From an uncultured Pelagibacteraceae bacterium (GTDB lineage Bacteria > Pseudomonadota > Alphaproteobacteria > Pelagibacterales > Pelagibacteraceae): DNA of 64,000 nucleotides. Positions 41,828-52,280 of the stretch are shown in pieces. Every line of letters begins with the position of its first letter. Position 1 is the first letter of the stretch. A program made the position numbers and the translations under genes. The DNA is taken from the NCBI GenBank assembly GCA_902559565.1, contig CACEIH010000002.1:1-64000 (forward strand). The letters are read 5' to 3'. The notes below the pieces were generated by a model that searched no databases, was not told where the DNA came from, and saw only the letters and a list, made by a program, of their open reading frames with translations.

Positions 41828-42478
41828 TTATTTGCTCTCTAAATTCTCTTTGTTTTCAACAGTTTTATTAGCTTCCTTTTCTGTTTTTTTAGATACACCA
41901 ACTAAAGAAGGTCTTAGGAGTCTATCCTTAATGGTAAAGCCTTTTTGAATTTCTTGTATTATTGTTCCAGGTTCTTTTTGGTCATCCTCTATTTCCATCA
42001 TTGCCTGATGGAAGTTTGGATCTAATTTTTTATTAAGACATTCAATAGGTTTAATATTACTTTTTAAAAAAATTGAAATTAAATCTTTATTTATGATTTC
42101 AAGATGATCTAATATTTTTTTTAAAGCCTCTGTATCTTTCAATGATTGATCACTTTTGAGAGTTTGTTTTGATCTCTCAAGATTGTCAATAAGGTTCAAG
42201 GCTTCTTTTGCAAAACTAAAACCACCATAATCAAATGCTTCCTCTTTTTCTTTTTCAAACCTTCTTCTTTGGTTTTCCATTTCAGCGAAAGTTCTTGTGA
42301 TTTTATCTTCAAGTTCAATAATTTTTTCTTCTGGAGTTATTTCTTTAATTTCTTCTTTTGGTTCTTGGCTTGTTTCTTTTTTGTTTTCAGTATCTGAATT
42401 TTCAGGTTTCTCAGTTTCTTCTACTACATCTTGTTTTTGATCTACAGAAGCACTATTTGGGTTTTCTTCTTTTTCCAT
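41828..42478 (-). CDS. grpE: Nucleotide exchange factor GrpE
   Basis: 'TFAEMENQRRRFEKEKEEAFDYGGFSFAKEALNLIDNLERS', 'KGFTIKDRLLRPSLVGVSK'. Confidence 0.96.
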   Translation of the reverse strand: MEKEENPNSASVDQKQDVVEETEKPENSDTENKKETSQEPKEEIKEITPEEKIIELEDKITRTFAEMENQRRRFEKEKEEAFDYGGFSFAKEALNLIDNLERSKQTLKSDQSLKDTEALKKILDHLEIINKDLISIFLKSNIKPIECLNKKLDPNFHQAMMEIEDDQKEPGTIIQEIQKGFTIKDRLLRPSLVGVSKKTEKEANKTVENKENLESK

Positions 42479-42514
42479 AGGTTCTTATATGGTAAGGATT
42501 TTAATAATTTCTAG

Positions 42515-43117
42515 ATGTCAAAACAAAAAATTATTAAATTGCTTATCGGAACCAATAACAAGGGTAAACTTCGTGAAATCAAGAATTTATTGCCAAAAAA
42601 CATCAAAATTTACTCTACATCTAAATTCAATCTTAAAAGTCCAACAGAAAACGGCAAAACATTTAAAGAGAATTCTTTAATAAAATCTAAATATTTTTCT
42701 AAAAAAACGGGGATGATATGTTTGGCTGACGACTCGGGTTTAGAAATAGATCTTTTAAATAAAGAGCCTGGAATTTATTCTGCAAGATGGGGAGGAAAAC
42801 ATGGAGATTTTAATAAAGCTATAAAAAGAGTTTATAGAGATTTAAATAAGAGAGATAAAAATTGGAAAAATAAAAAAATTAAAGCTAGATTTATATGTGC
42901 TTTGTCTATGTCAGATTTAAATAAAAAAATTGCTTGTGTTTTAGGAAAGGTAGAAGGTCAAATATCAAACGAACCGAAAGGAAAAAATGGATTTGGCTAT
43001 GATCCAATTTTTATACCTTTAAATAAAAAGAAAACTTTTGGACAAATGAAACCATCACAAAAATATAAATTAGATCATAGGTATCAGGCTTTTAAGAAAA
43101 TTAAAAAATTTCTATAA
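42515..43117 (+). CDS. rdgB: Non-canonical purine NTP pyrophosphatase (RdgB/HAM1)
   Basis: 'LLIGTNNKGKLREIKNLL', 'CLADDSGLEIDLLNKEPGIYSARWGG', 'GKNGFGYDPIFIP'. Confidence 0.96.
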   Translation: MSKQKIIKLLIGTNNKGKLREIKNLLPKNIKIYSTSKFNLKSPTENGKTFKENSLIKSKYFSKKTGMICLADDSGLEIDLLNKEPGIYSARWGGKHGDFNKAIKRVYRDLNKRDKNWKNKKIKARFICALSMSDLNKKIACVLGKVEGQISNEPKGKNGFGYDPIFIPLNKKKTFGQMKPSQKYKLDHRYQAFKKIKKFL

Positions 43118-44255
43118 GTTTACCGTTGTTGACTTGATAAAAGTTTAATTTATGATTAATCTTATTATCTTTTATATTAAATATACCAATCTTTCCTTTG
43201 AATGAGTTTTTTTTCTTAAATATTTTATCAATATTTTTTAATTCATTATCTAATGATAAATAATATAAAAGTCCCACTAAATCATAACTCAATAATGATA
43301 AATAATTTGGATATTCTTTAAACTCATTAAAAAATATTTTTTCAAAATTTTTTAAGTTTGTTCTATTTATAGAAGGATAATATATTGGTTGGATTGTTTT
43401 CTCTTTTAAAAGACTTTCATCAAACCATTGATTGAATGTTATAATAAACTTATTTTTTGGCGATACATCTGTATACAAAAGAGATGTTATTACACTTTTT
43501 AAACTTTCATCAAAATCTGAAATTACAACTGAGTCAAAATTTACATTTCCAATAGTGTATCTTTTTTTAAGTTTTTCAAGTTGTTGTTCTTTATCTATTA
43601 GTTCCGAATTTTCTACTCTTTTAATTTCATCTAATAAATTTTGCTTTCTAATTTTATAATTTGTAATTTTTTCAATCTGGGCTGTTAATTTAGTTGGCTC
43701 TGTATCGTATAAATGATGTTTAAAAATTTTTATTTTTGAATCTTTTATCGCTTTTTTAATTTCTACTTCATAATTTAGTTCAGGGGTTAAGAATATTGTT
43801 TTTTTTATATCATTCATATCAATAAATTTTTTTATTGTATTCAGTTGTGAGGTGGCATTCACACCTGCACTGATAATATTTTTTGGAAGGTTCACATTTT
43901 TATTTGTTAAAGAAACAAAAATTATATCTTCAACTTCGTCAAGATATTCTAAACTTTTGTAAAATACTGGTCCAATAACTATTTTAATACCCATCTCTTT
44001 TAATTCATTTGCAGATTTAATAGTTTGATTAGGATTTGACTTTGTATCTTTTGGTATTATTTCTATATTTTTTGAATTTATATCTTTTAATGCAATTCTA
44101 GTTGATTTTATAATTTGTTGGCCAATTTCTTTATTGTCTCCACTTAAGGGAACTAATAAACCTATTTTAATTTTTTCTTCAAAAGGAAATACAGGTGAAT
44201 ATTGAAGTAAAAAACTAAAAAAGGTTAGAGTAAAAATTTTAATAAGTTTATACAT
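43101..44255 (-). CDS. Penicillin-binding protein activator / periplasmic-binding-like protein (LpoA-like)
   Basis: 'KIGLLVPLSGDNKEIGQQI', 'IKIVIGPVFYKSLEYL'; adjacent to rsmI. Confidence 0.75.
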   Translation of the reverse strand: MYKLIKIFTLTFFSFLLQYSPVFPFEEKIKIGLLVPLSGDNKEIGQQIIKSTRIALKDINSKNIEIIPKDTKSNPNQTIKSANELKEMGIKIVIGPVFYKSLEYLDEVEDIIFVSLTNKNVNLPKNIISAGVNATSQLNTIKKFIDMNDIKKTIFLTPELNYEVEIKKAIKDSKIKIFKHHLYDTEPTKLTAQIEKITNYKIRKQNLLDEIKRVENSELIDKEQQLEKLKKRYTIGNVNFDSVVISDFDESLKSVITSLLYTDVSPKNKFIITFNQWFDESLLKEKTIQPIYYPSINRTNLKNFEKIFFNEFKEYPNYLSLLSYDLVGLLYYLSLDNELKNIDKIFKKKNSFKGKIGIFNIKDNKINHKLNFYQVNNGKLIEIF

Positions 44256-44288
44256 TTTAAATGATACTATATTATTTTATTTTAAATT

Positions 44289-45152
44289 ATGTTTAGAAAT
44301 TCTAAAAATAGTAATAAAGAAATAAAAAAAGGTCTATATTTAGTATCAACACCAATAGGTAATTTAGAAGATATCACATTAAGAGCTATAAATATTCTTA
44401 ATAAATCTGATTATATATTGTGTGAAGATACAAGGACCTCAAAAATTTTGTTACAAAAATATGATATAAAGGCCAAAGTAGTTTCAAATCACAAATTTAA
44501 TGAAAAAAAAAATTTACCTAAAGTTTTAGACTTATTAAAAAAAGGATCTATCATTTCTCTAATTTCTGACGCAGGTACACCAGGTGTGTCAGATCCTGGA
44601 TCAATTTTAGTAAATGAGTGTATTAAGCATAAAATAGATATTTTTCCATTACCAGGTCCGTCATCAGTTACATCTGCAATATCAATAAGCGGATTTTCAG
44701 AAAAATTCTTTTTTTATGGGTTTTTTCCAGAAAAAAAAAAATTACTAGATGAGGATTTAAAAAGATTATCTAGACTAGACACATCAATAATATTTTTTGT
44801 ATCCGCAAAAAAAGTTAATAAAATTTTCCCTTATTTGAAAAAAAATTTTTCTGGACGAAAAATTCTTATTTGTAGAGAAATGACTAAATATTTTGAAGAA
44901 TATATTCGCTCAGATATTGATGATATTGAAAAATTAAATTTTGAATTAAAAGGTGAACTTACTTTAGTTATCTCTGATTTAAAGTTGGATAAAAAAAGTT
45001 CCCAAGACTTAGATGAATCAGATAAAAGATTAATTAAAGAAATGATTAAAAAACTATCAATTAAAGAAATAATAAATTTTATTAGTCAAAATAAAGAAAT
45101 ATCAAAAAAAAAAATTTATAATTATTGTATAAAGTTAAAAAATGAAAAATAA
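44289..45152 (+). CDS. rsmI: 16S rRNA (cytidine-2'-O)-methyltransferase RsmI
   Basis: 'KGLYLVSTPIGNLEDITLRAINIL', 'CEDTRTSKILL', 'ISDAGTPGVSDPG'. Confidence 0.97.
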   Translation: MFRNSKNSNKEIKKGLYLVSTPIGNLEDITLRAINILNKSDYILCEDTRTSKILLQKYDIKAKVVSNHKFNEKKNLPKVLDLLKKGSIISLISDAGTPGVSDPGSILVNECIKHKIDIFPLPGPSSVTSAISISGFSEKFFFYGFFPEKKKLLDEDLKRLSRLDTSIIFFVSAKKVNKIFPYLKKNFSGRKILICREMTKYFEEYIRSDIDDIEKLNFELKGELTLVISDLKLDKKSSQDLDESDKRLIKEMIKKLSIKEIINFISQNKEISKKKIYNYCIKLKNEK

Positions 45153-45735
45153 ATTATTAGTCTTATTATGTTTACTATTAATTATTCCAAGCTGTGTTGG
45201 TGTATCCTCTAAAGGAATTTTTGGTACAGGTGTGAGTGTAGCTTTTGATCCAAGATCTGTTGGAACACAAATTGATGACTCAATAATGGAAAAAAGTTTA
45301 TCAACAAAAATTGTTTTATTAGATAAAAACTATTTTTTATCTGTTAAATCAAAAGTATTAGATGGTAGAATATTTTTGACTGGCAAAGTAGATAATCCTG
45401 AAGAAAAGCTTAAATTAACTAAATTAGCATGGGAAATTCAAGGTGTAAGGTCTGTAAGAAACGATATAAAAATAAAAGAGGAATTTAATTTTAAACAATC
45501 TGCTAAAGATCTTTTGATAACTTCCCAGTTGAGAACTGCTTTAATTTTAAATAAAGAAATCAAAGCAACAAACTATCAAATTGATACTTACAAAAGAAAA
45601 ATTTATATATATGGAATAGCAATCAAGTCAGAAGAAAAAGATATGGTCATAGATGAAGCTAAACAAATTTTAGATGTCAAAGATGTAATTGCTAGTATAA
45701 TTTTAGTTGATGATTTAAGAATTCAAAAAAATTAG
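45142..45735 (+). CDS. BON-domain lipoprotein
   Basis: Lipobox-like 'LLIIPSCVG'; BON-type 'VKSKVLDGRIFLTGKVDNPEEKLKLTKLAWEIQGVRSVRNDI'. Confidence 0.87.
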   Translation: MKNKLLVLLCLLLIIPSCVGVSSKGIFGTGVSVAFDPRSVGTQIDDSIMEKSLSTKIVLLDKNYFLSVKSKVLDGRIFLTGKVDNPEEKLKLTKLAWEIQGVRSVRNDIKIKEEFNFKQSAKDLLITSQLRTALILNKEIKATNYQIDTYKRKIYIYGIAIKSEEKDMVIDEAKQILDVKDVIASIILVDDLRIQKN

Positions 45736-45736
45736 T

Positions 45737-48019
45737 TTATTTTTTATAATCAATTACATCAGCTGAATAAGCTGCGATAGATGCCAAGTTTAAAATTTCT
45801 GAAGTAGAACTTCTTAATGGTGCTATTTCTATTGGTAAACCCAAACCAATTAATAATGGTCCAATAACTTTAGCCCTACTCATAGATTTTATCATTTTAT
45901 AAGAAATAGCCGCACTATGTTGGCTTGGCATTATTAAAACATTTGAGTTTCCAACAATTTCAGAAAATGGATAAAGTTCTTTATACATTTCTTCTAAAGC
46001 AACGTCAGGCTGCATTTCTCCATCAAATTTAAAATCGACATTATCTTTTTTTAAAATTTCAACTGCATCACTTAATCGTTTTGTTCTTTCTGTTGCAGGT
46101 TCTCCAAAGGTTGAATGTGATAAGAAAGCTACCTTTGGATCAAAACCAAAAAGTCTAACAACTCTTGCGGCTGATTTAGCCATGTCTGCCAGTTGATTTG
46201 CATTAGGGTATTCAATAACAGAAGTATCACAGATAAAAATCGTTTTACCTCTGTTTACAACCAAATTTAAACCAAACATAATTTCACCAGCTCTTGGATC
46301 CACTACTTTAACTATCTTTTCTAGCGAGGAAGAATATCTTCTTGTATTTCCTGTGACCATGGCATCAGCATCTCCAGTAGCAACCATACAAGATGCCCAA
46401 ATTACTCTATCATTTCTAATTAATCTATCACAATCCCATTCTAACATCCCTTTTTCTCTCTGAAGCTTTTTAAATAAATATTTGACATATTTTTCTCTCT
46501 TAACTGTATCTTTTGAATTTACAATTTCGATATCAAAATTTTCATTATAACCAATCTTTTTAATTTGATCATTTATCAAAGACTCTTTACCTACCAAAAT
46601 CGGCGTACCTAGTTTAGAATTTTTAAAAGCTATAGCTGCTTTGAGAGTATTTTCATCTTCACCATCTGCAAAAACAACTTTTTTTGGTTTTTTTTTAATA
46701 TATGTATTCACACCTTGCATAATTGTTACAGTGGGATCTAATCTTTGTTTAAGTTGTTCTCTATAGGTTTCGAAGTTATCTATCTTGACTCTCGCAACAC
46801 CAGATTCAATTGCAGCTTTTGCAACAGCAGCAGGAATTACACTTATTAATCTTGGATCAAATGTTGAAGGGATGATATATTCTTTTCCATAATGTGGTCT
46901 TTCCCCGCCCATTGCTGCAACAACTTCATCGGGTACATCTTGTTTTGCTAAATTTGCTATTGAATGTGCAGCAGCAATTTTCATTTCCTCATTAATTGTC
47001 TTAGATCGAACATCTAAGGCTCCCCTGAAAATATATGGAAAGCCTATTAAATTATTTACCTGATTAGGATAATCCGATCGCCCTGTAGCAATAATTGCAT
47101 CATTTCTTACTTCCTCAATTTCTTCTGGTGTAATCTCCGGATCTGGATTTGCACAAGCAAAGATTATAGGATTTTTTGCCATTTTTTTTACCATATCTTT
47201 TGTCAAAGCACCTTTCGCTGAAAGACCTAAAAATACATCAGCATTTTTAATAGCATCATTAAGTGTTCGATCATTGGTTTCAATTGCGTGGCTTGATTTC
47301 CACTGATTTAAATTTTCTCTACCTCTATAAATAACACCACTACGATCCACCATTGTAATATTTTTTTGAGGTACACCACTTTTTTTGAATAAATTCGTAC
47401 ATGCCATAGCAGAAGCTCCGGCACCATTTACCACTACTTTAATTTTATCTATTTTTTTTTTACTTATATCTAAAGCGTTTATTAATGCAGCAGTTGTAAT
47501 GATCGCCGTACCGTGTTGATCATCGTGAAAAACGGGAATATCTAAAATTTCTTTTAATTTTTCCTCTATAATAAAACAATCTGGAGCAGCAATATCCTCA
47601 AGATTAATTCCCCCAAAACTTGGTGAAAAATTTTTGATACTATTAATTATTTCATTTGGGTCAGAAGCATCAATTTCAAGATCTATCGAATCTATATCAG
47701 CAAATCTTTTAAATAGTACAGCTTTACCTTCCATTACTGGTTTTGATGCAAGTGCTCCTAGATTTCCCATTCCAAGAATTGCAGAACCATTACTAATCAC
47801 GGCAACAAGATTGCCTTTACTTGTATAATCAAATGCAGCCTCTGGATTTTTACTTATAGCCCTTACAGGTGCAGCAACACCTGGAGAATATGCCAAAGCC
47901 AAATCTCTTTTTGTAGTCATATTTTTTGAGGATGAAATTTCAATCTTCCCAGGTTTTTTATGACTATGAAATTCTAATGCCTCTTTGTCAGTATAATGAT
48001 CAATTTTTGTTTTTTTCAT
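45737..48019 (-). CDS. maeB: NADP-dependent malic enzyme with C-terminal phosphotransacetylase-like domain
   Basis: 'SPGVAAPVRAI', 'FHDDQHGTAIITTAALINAL', C-terminal PTA-like 'VFADGEDENTLKAA'. Confidence 0.97.
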   Translation of the reverse strand: MKKTKIDHYTDKEALEFHSHKKPGKIEISSSKNMTTKRDLALAYSPGVAAPVRAISKNPEAAFDYTSKGNLVAVISNGSAILGMGNLGALASKPVMEGKAVLFKRFADIDSIDLEIDASDPNEIINSIKNFSPSFGGINLEDIAAPDCFIIEEKLKEILDIPVFHDDQHGTAIITTAALINALDISKKKIDKIKVVVNGAGASAMACTNLFKKSGVPQKNITMVDRSGVIYRGRENLNQWKSSHAIETNDRTLNDAIKNADVFLGLSAKGALTKDMVKKMAKNPIIFACANPDPEITPEEIEEVRNDAIIATGRSDYPNQVNNLIGFPYIFRGALDVRSKTINEEMKIAAAHSIANLAKQDVPDEVVAAMGGERPHYGKEYIIPSTFDPRLISVIPAAVAKAAIESGVARVKIDNFETYREQLKQRLDPTVTIMQGVNTYIKKKPKKVVFADGEDENTLKAAIAFKNSKLGTPILVGKESLINDQIKKIGYNENFDIEIVNSKDTVKREKYVKYLFKKLQREKGMLEWDCDRLIRNDRVIWASCMVATGDADAMVTGNTRRYSSSLEKIVKVVDPRAGEIMFGLNLVVNRGKTIFICDTSVIEYPNANQLADMAKSAARVVRLFGFDPKVAFLSHSTFGEPATERTKRLSDAVEILKKDNVDFKFDGEMQPDVALEEMYKELYPFSEIVGNSNVLIMPSQHSAAISYKMIKSMSRAKVIGPLLIGLGLPIEIAPLRSSTSEILNLASIAAYSADVIDYKK

Positions 48020-48069
48020 TTATGCTAATTAGGTGTACAAATGGGGTAAAATTAAGACTAATATGATTT

Positions 48070-49599
48070 ATGAATTTAGTTAAGTCAACAGGGACTTTTG
48101 GTTTTTATACTATAATCAGCAGATTACTTGGTTATTTTAGAGATGTTTTAATTGCTATTTTTCTTGGTACAAGTTTTTTAGCAGATGCTTTTTTTGTAGC
48201 TTTTAGAATACCAAACACATTTAGAAGATTGTTTGCTGAAGGAACTTTCAATTCAGCTTTCGTTCCAAGTTATACTTCAGAATCGATAAAAGGCAGATCA
48301 AAATCAAAAAAATTTGCTAGTGAAATTTTTAATCTATTATTTTTAGGTCTATTTTTTTTAGTTTTGATTATTGAAATATTTATGCCATTTTTTATTAGCT
48401 TAATAGCTCCTGGATTTGTTGAGGATGATAAAAAAATTAAACTAGCTATAGATTTAACAAGAATAACCTTTCCATTTCTAATGTTTGTAAGTTTATCTTC
48501 TTTTTTTTCGGCAATACTAAATTCTCATAATAAATTTGCTGCAGCTTCTGCAGCACCAATAATTTTAAATTTAGTTTTAATTGGAATCTTATTTTTTGGA
48601 AGTTACTTAAATGATGAACTTATTTTTTATCTTGCTTATGGAGTATCAGTAGCAGGTTTTTTACAATTAATTTTTTTATATAATTTTAGTAAAAAATTTT
48701 ATCCAGTAGAATTTAAATTTAAATTCGAAATTAACAATAAAGTAAAAATTTTTTTTAGAAAATTATTACCTAGTATTTTTTCATCTGGAGTTACGCAAAT
48801 AAATATACTGGTTGGTACTATAATTGCGTCATTTCAGGCTAGTGCTGTTTCCTATTTGTATTACGCAGATAGAATTTACCAAATAAATTTAGCTATTGCT
48901 GGAATTGCGATTGGGGTCGTTATTTTACCTCAACTTTCAAAACATGTATTTTTGAAGAAAAAGAGCAAGATTTTACAAATTCAAAATAAAGCTCTGGAAT
49001 TGACAATGTTTTTAAGTTTACCTGCCTCTGTTGCTCTATTTGTTGCTTCTGAGAAAATTATTTCAGCATTATTTGGATATGGTTCTTTTGATATGGAAGC
49101 AGTGTCTAATACAGCTAAAGCTCTTTTTTATTTTGGTTTAGGCTTACCTGCTTTTTCTCTAATTAAAGTTTTTTCAACTTTTTTCTTTGCAAATAATGAC
49201 ACAAAAACACCATTTTATATTTCATTAATATCTGTAATTTTGAATATATCTATTAGTATTTATTTTTTTGATAATATTGGTTTTATAATTATTCCAATAG
49301 CAACAACTATTTCATCTTGGTTTAATTCTATAATTTTATTTATTTTTTTAAAAAAAAATAATTTGTTTAATTTTACTAATATGTTTTTTATCAAATTTTT
49401 TAAGATTGTTATAGCTTCAATTTTGATGGGTATTTTTTTCAGATATTTAATAGAATTTTTTGATACTAAACTTGTCTATGATTATGAACTTAAATCAATT
49501 TATTTGGTTTTATCAGTTTTATTAGGATTAATTTTTTATCTAATATTATCTTTCTTTATGAAAGCTTTTAATTATAAAGATCTTAAATTAAAGTATTAA
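48070..49599 (+). CDS. murJ: Lipid II flippase MurJ
   Basis: '[56 protein letters not shown]'. Confidence 0.97.
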   Translation: MNLVKSTGTFGFYTIISRLLGYFRDVLIAIFLGTSFLADAFFVAFRIPNTFRRLFAEGTFNSAFVPSYTSESIKGRSKSKKFASEIFNLLFLGLFFLVLIIEIFMPFFISLIAPGFVEDDKKIKLAIDLTRITFPFLMFVSLSSFFSAILNSHNKFAAASAAPIILNLVLIGILFFGSYLNDELIFYLAYGVSVAGFLQLIFLYNFSKKFYPVEFKFKFEINNKVKIFFRKLLPSIFSSGVTQINILVGTIIASFQASAVSYLYYADRIYQINLAIAGIAIGVVILPQLSKHVFLKKKSKILQIQNKALELTMFLSLPASVALFVASEKIISALFGYGSFDMEAVSNTAKALFYFGLGLPAFSLIKVFSTFFFANNDTKTPFYISLISVILNISISIYFFDNIGFIIIPIATTISSWFNSIILFIFLKKNNLFNFTNMFFIKFFKIVIASILMGIFFRYLIEFFDTKLVYDYELKSIYLVLSVLLGLIFYLILSFFMKAFNYKDLKLKY

Positions 49600-49601
49600 T
49601 T

Positions 49602-50603
49602 ATGGGAAAAAAAATTTTTTCAGGTGTTCAACCAACAGGTAACCTTCATTTAGGTAATTATTTAGGAGCTATAAAAAATTTTGTTGAATTAAATAATGAT
49701 AATGAAAATAAATGTGTATTTTGTGTAGTTGATCTTCACGCAATAACAGTAAAACAAGACCCAAAAGAATTAAGAAATAATATTCGTGAAACTGTAGCAA
49801 CATTTATTGCAAGTGGGATAGATCCCAAAAAAAGTATTATTTTTAATCAGTCACAAGTAACTGCTCATTCAGAAGCAGCTTGGATTTTGAGTTGTGTAGC
49901 AAGAATGGGCTGGTTAAATAGGATGACGCAATTTAAAGAAAAGGCTGGAAAAGATAAGGAAAAGGCAAGCATTGGATTATACAGTTACCCAGTTTTAATG
50001 GCTGCAGATATACTTTTGTATGACTCCACTCATGTACCCGTTGGAGATGATCAAAAACAACACCTTGAACTTTGTAGAGATATTGCACAAAAATTTAATA
50101 ATGATTACAAAATTGATAATTTTTTTAAAATTCCAGAGCCATTAATTCAAAAAGAATTTTCAAGAATTATGAGTCTTAAAGATGGTTTGAAAAAAATGAG
50201 TAAATCAGAGTTATCAGATTTAAGTAGAATAAATTTAACTGATGAAAAAGATCAAATAATAATGAAGATCAAAAAAGCTAAAACAGATGCTTTGCCAATG
50301 CCATCAAATATTGATGATTTAAAAGAAAGACCAGAAGCAAAAAATTTAATTGGAATTTATTCAAGTATTACAGGTTTATCTTTAGAAAAATCAATACATA
50401 ATTTCTCTGGTGAAAATTTCTCAAAATTTAAAGAAAATCTCGCGGAGGTTTTAGTAGAAAAACTAACTCCAATATCACTAGAAATCAGAAAATTATTAAA
50501 TGAAAAAAACTATTTAGATCAAATACTTTCTGATGGTTGTAAAAAAGCTCATGAAATAGCATCTCAAAAGGTAAAAAAAATTCATGAAATAGTGGGTTTT
50601 TAA
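49602..50603 (+). CDS. trpS: Tryptophanyl-tRNA synthetase
   Basis: '[24 protein letters not shown]', '[18 protein letters not shown]', 'KMSKS'. Confidence 0.97.
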   Translation: MGKKIFSGVQPTGNLHLGNYLGAIKNFVELNNDNENKCVFCVVDLHAITVKQDPKELRNNIRETVATFIASGIDPKKSIIFNQSQVTAHSEAAWILSCVARMGWLNRMTQFKEKAGKDKEKASIGLYSYPVLMAADILLYDSTHVPVGDDQKQHLELCRDIAQKFNNDYKIDNFFKIPEPLIQKEFSRIMSLKDGLKKMSKSELSDLSRINLTDEKDQIIMKIKKAKTDALPMPSNIDDLKERPEAKNLIGIYSSITGLSLEKSIHNFSGENFSKFKENLAEVLVEKLTPISLEIRKLLNEKNYLDQILSDGCKKAHEIASQKVKKIHEIVGF

Positions 50604-50662
50604 ATTAATTTTTATTATCAAGTTTAAATTTCATTAATTTTGACTATATATAAATAAATAAT

Positions 50663-51208
50663 ATGTTCGTTCAAACGCAAATCACTCCAAATCCAAATTC
50701 ACTTAAATTTTTACCGGGTAAAATTGTTTCTAATTATGGTTCTTTTGAAATAACAAAAAAGGATGACACTAATAATGAATTAGTAAGAAATTTATTATCG
50801 ATTAATGGTGTAGAAGGAATTTTTTTAAGTAAAGACTTTATTTCGATAAATAAATACGACGATGTGTCTTGGGATGAAATCAAACATATAGTTATTTCAT
50901 TGATTAACGATTTTTATTCGTCAGGAAAAGAATTTGTAATTGATAAAAGTCTTAAAGAGGAAAATGAAAATTTACAGGAAATAGAGAAAAAAATAGTAAA
51001 AATATTAAATGAAAAAATAAGACCAGCAGTTGCAAAGGATGGAGGGGACATAAAATTTAAAGAATTTGTTGATGGTATTGTAAAAGTACAATTACAAGGA
51101 AGTTGTTCTGGTTGTCCGAGTTCTACTATGACTTTGAAACAAGGTGTTCAAAATTTGTTGTGTCATTATATTCCTGAGGTCAAGAAAGTTGAGGCAATAA
51201 GTGAATAG
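50663..51208 (+). CDS. NifU/Nfu-type Fe-S scaffold protein
   Basis: Nfu N domain 'TQITPNPNSLKFLPGK'; C-terminal 'VAKDGGDIKF...LQGSCSGCPSSTMTLKQGVQNLL' CxxC motif. Confidence 0.94.
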   Translation: MFVQTQITPNPNSLKFLPGKIVSNYGSFEITKKDDTNNELVRNLLSINGVEGIFLSKDFISINKYDDVSWDEIKHIVISLINDFYSSGKEFVIDKSLKEENENLQEIEKKIVKILNEKIRPAVAKDGGDIKFKEFVDGIVKVQLQGSCSGCPSSTMTLKQGVQNLLCHYIPEVKKVEAISE

Positions 51209-52280
51209 AAAAAGATTTAGTGCTTCAAATTTGAAATTCTTTAAATTTTTTGACCAAAGAAATTTAGGATCGTTACCAAGAATTTTTTTAAGCTCATTAA
51301 TGTTAATTTTCTTTTTTTATACTTTTCCTATTTTTTTAAATTATAAGAAAAATAATAATTTTGAGTATCAAAATAATTCTAAAACTATTTTAGCTTACAC
51401 ACTAAATAAAAAAAAAGGAATTGGTGAAAATGAAGATCAATTTTTAGATGAGAATGATCTTTTGGTAGATATATTTAGCCTTAACGATTTAGAGACAGAT
51501 ACAATTAGACTTAATGCTTCAACAATAAATCAACTTTTTGAAGATACAAATTATAAACTTGATGACGTTAGGAAAAATAAATTAGTAAAACCAGTAGCTC
51601 TTACATTATTACCAGCAGAAATTAAAATGATTGAAAGCACTAAAAAAAGAAAAGAATTTTTTATTCAGATTGTTTTACCTTTAATTCTAAAGGAAAATAA
51701 TAATATTAGATTAGATAGAAAAAGACTTTTCGATATAATCAATAAAAGCAGTAATACTGATGTAGAAAAAAAATGGCTAAATAAAAAATACAAACAATAT
51801 GGAATACCTTCTAAAGATCTATCAACACTAAAAATTAGAATGGATGAAGTTCCAGTTTCTTTAGCACTTGCACAAGCGGCAAAGGAAACTGGATGGGGTA
51901 CATCTAGATTTGCTCAAGAGGGAAATGCTTTATTTGGACAATGGACTTGGTCTGGTGAAGGACTGAAACCAAAAGATTCAGATAAAGACACGGGACACAA
52001 AGTTATGAAATTTAATGTACTTCAAGCTTCAGTTAGAGCATATCAAAGAAATCTAAATACCCACTCAACTTATAGATCTTTTAGAAAAGCAAGAGCAAGT
52101 TTAAGAGATCAAGGTAAAAATCTTGATAGTATAATTTTATCACAATTTTTAGATCAGTATGCCGAAACTGGAGAAAAATATGTAGAAGTCTTACAAAAAA
52201 TAATTAAACAAAATAATCTTCAAGATTTTGATGATGCAAAATTATTACCATCCAGTATTGAATTAGAGAGTTTAATTTAA
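51201..52280 (+). CDS. Bax-like glucosaminidase-domain protein
   Basis: 'VPVSLALAQAAKETGWGTSRFAQEGNALFGQWTW...GHKVMKFNVLQASVRAYQRNLNTHSTYRSFR'. Confidence 0.88.
   Translation: MNRKRFSASNLKFFKFFDQRNLGSLPRIFLSSLMLIFFFYTFPIFLNYKKNNNFEYQNNSKTILAYTLNKKKGIGENEDQFLDENDLLVDIFSLNDLETDTIRLNASTINQLFEDTNYKLDDVRKNKLVKPVALTLLPAEIKMIESTKKRKEFFIQIVLPLILKENNNIRLDRKRLFDIINKSSNTDVEKKWLNKKYKQYGIPSKDLSTLKIRMDEVPVSLALAQAAKETGWGTSRFAQEGNALFGQWTWSGEGLKPKDSDKDTGHKVMKFNVLQASVRAYQRNLNTHSTYRSFRKARASLRDQGKNLDSIILSQFLDQYAETGEKYVEVLQKIIKQNNLQDFDDAKLLPSSIELESLI

Noticed and set aside
42479-42514. TTGACA-like box between divergent grpE and rdgB
   Set aside because: Spacing to any -10 or RpoH element did not fit well.
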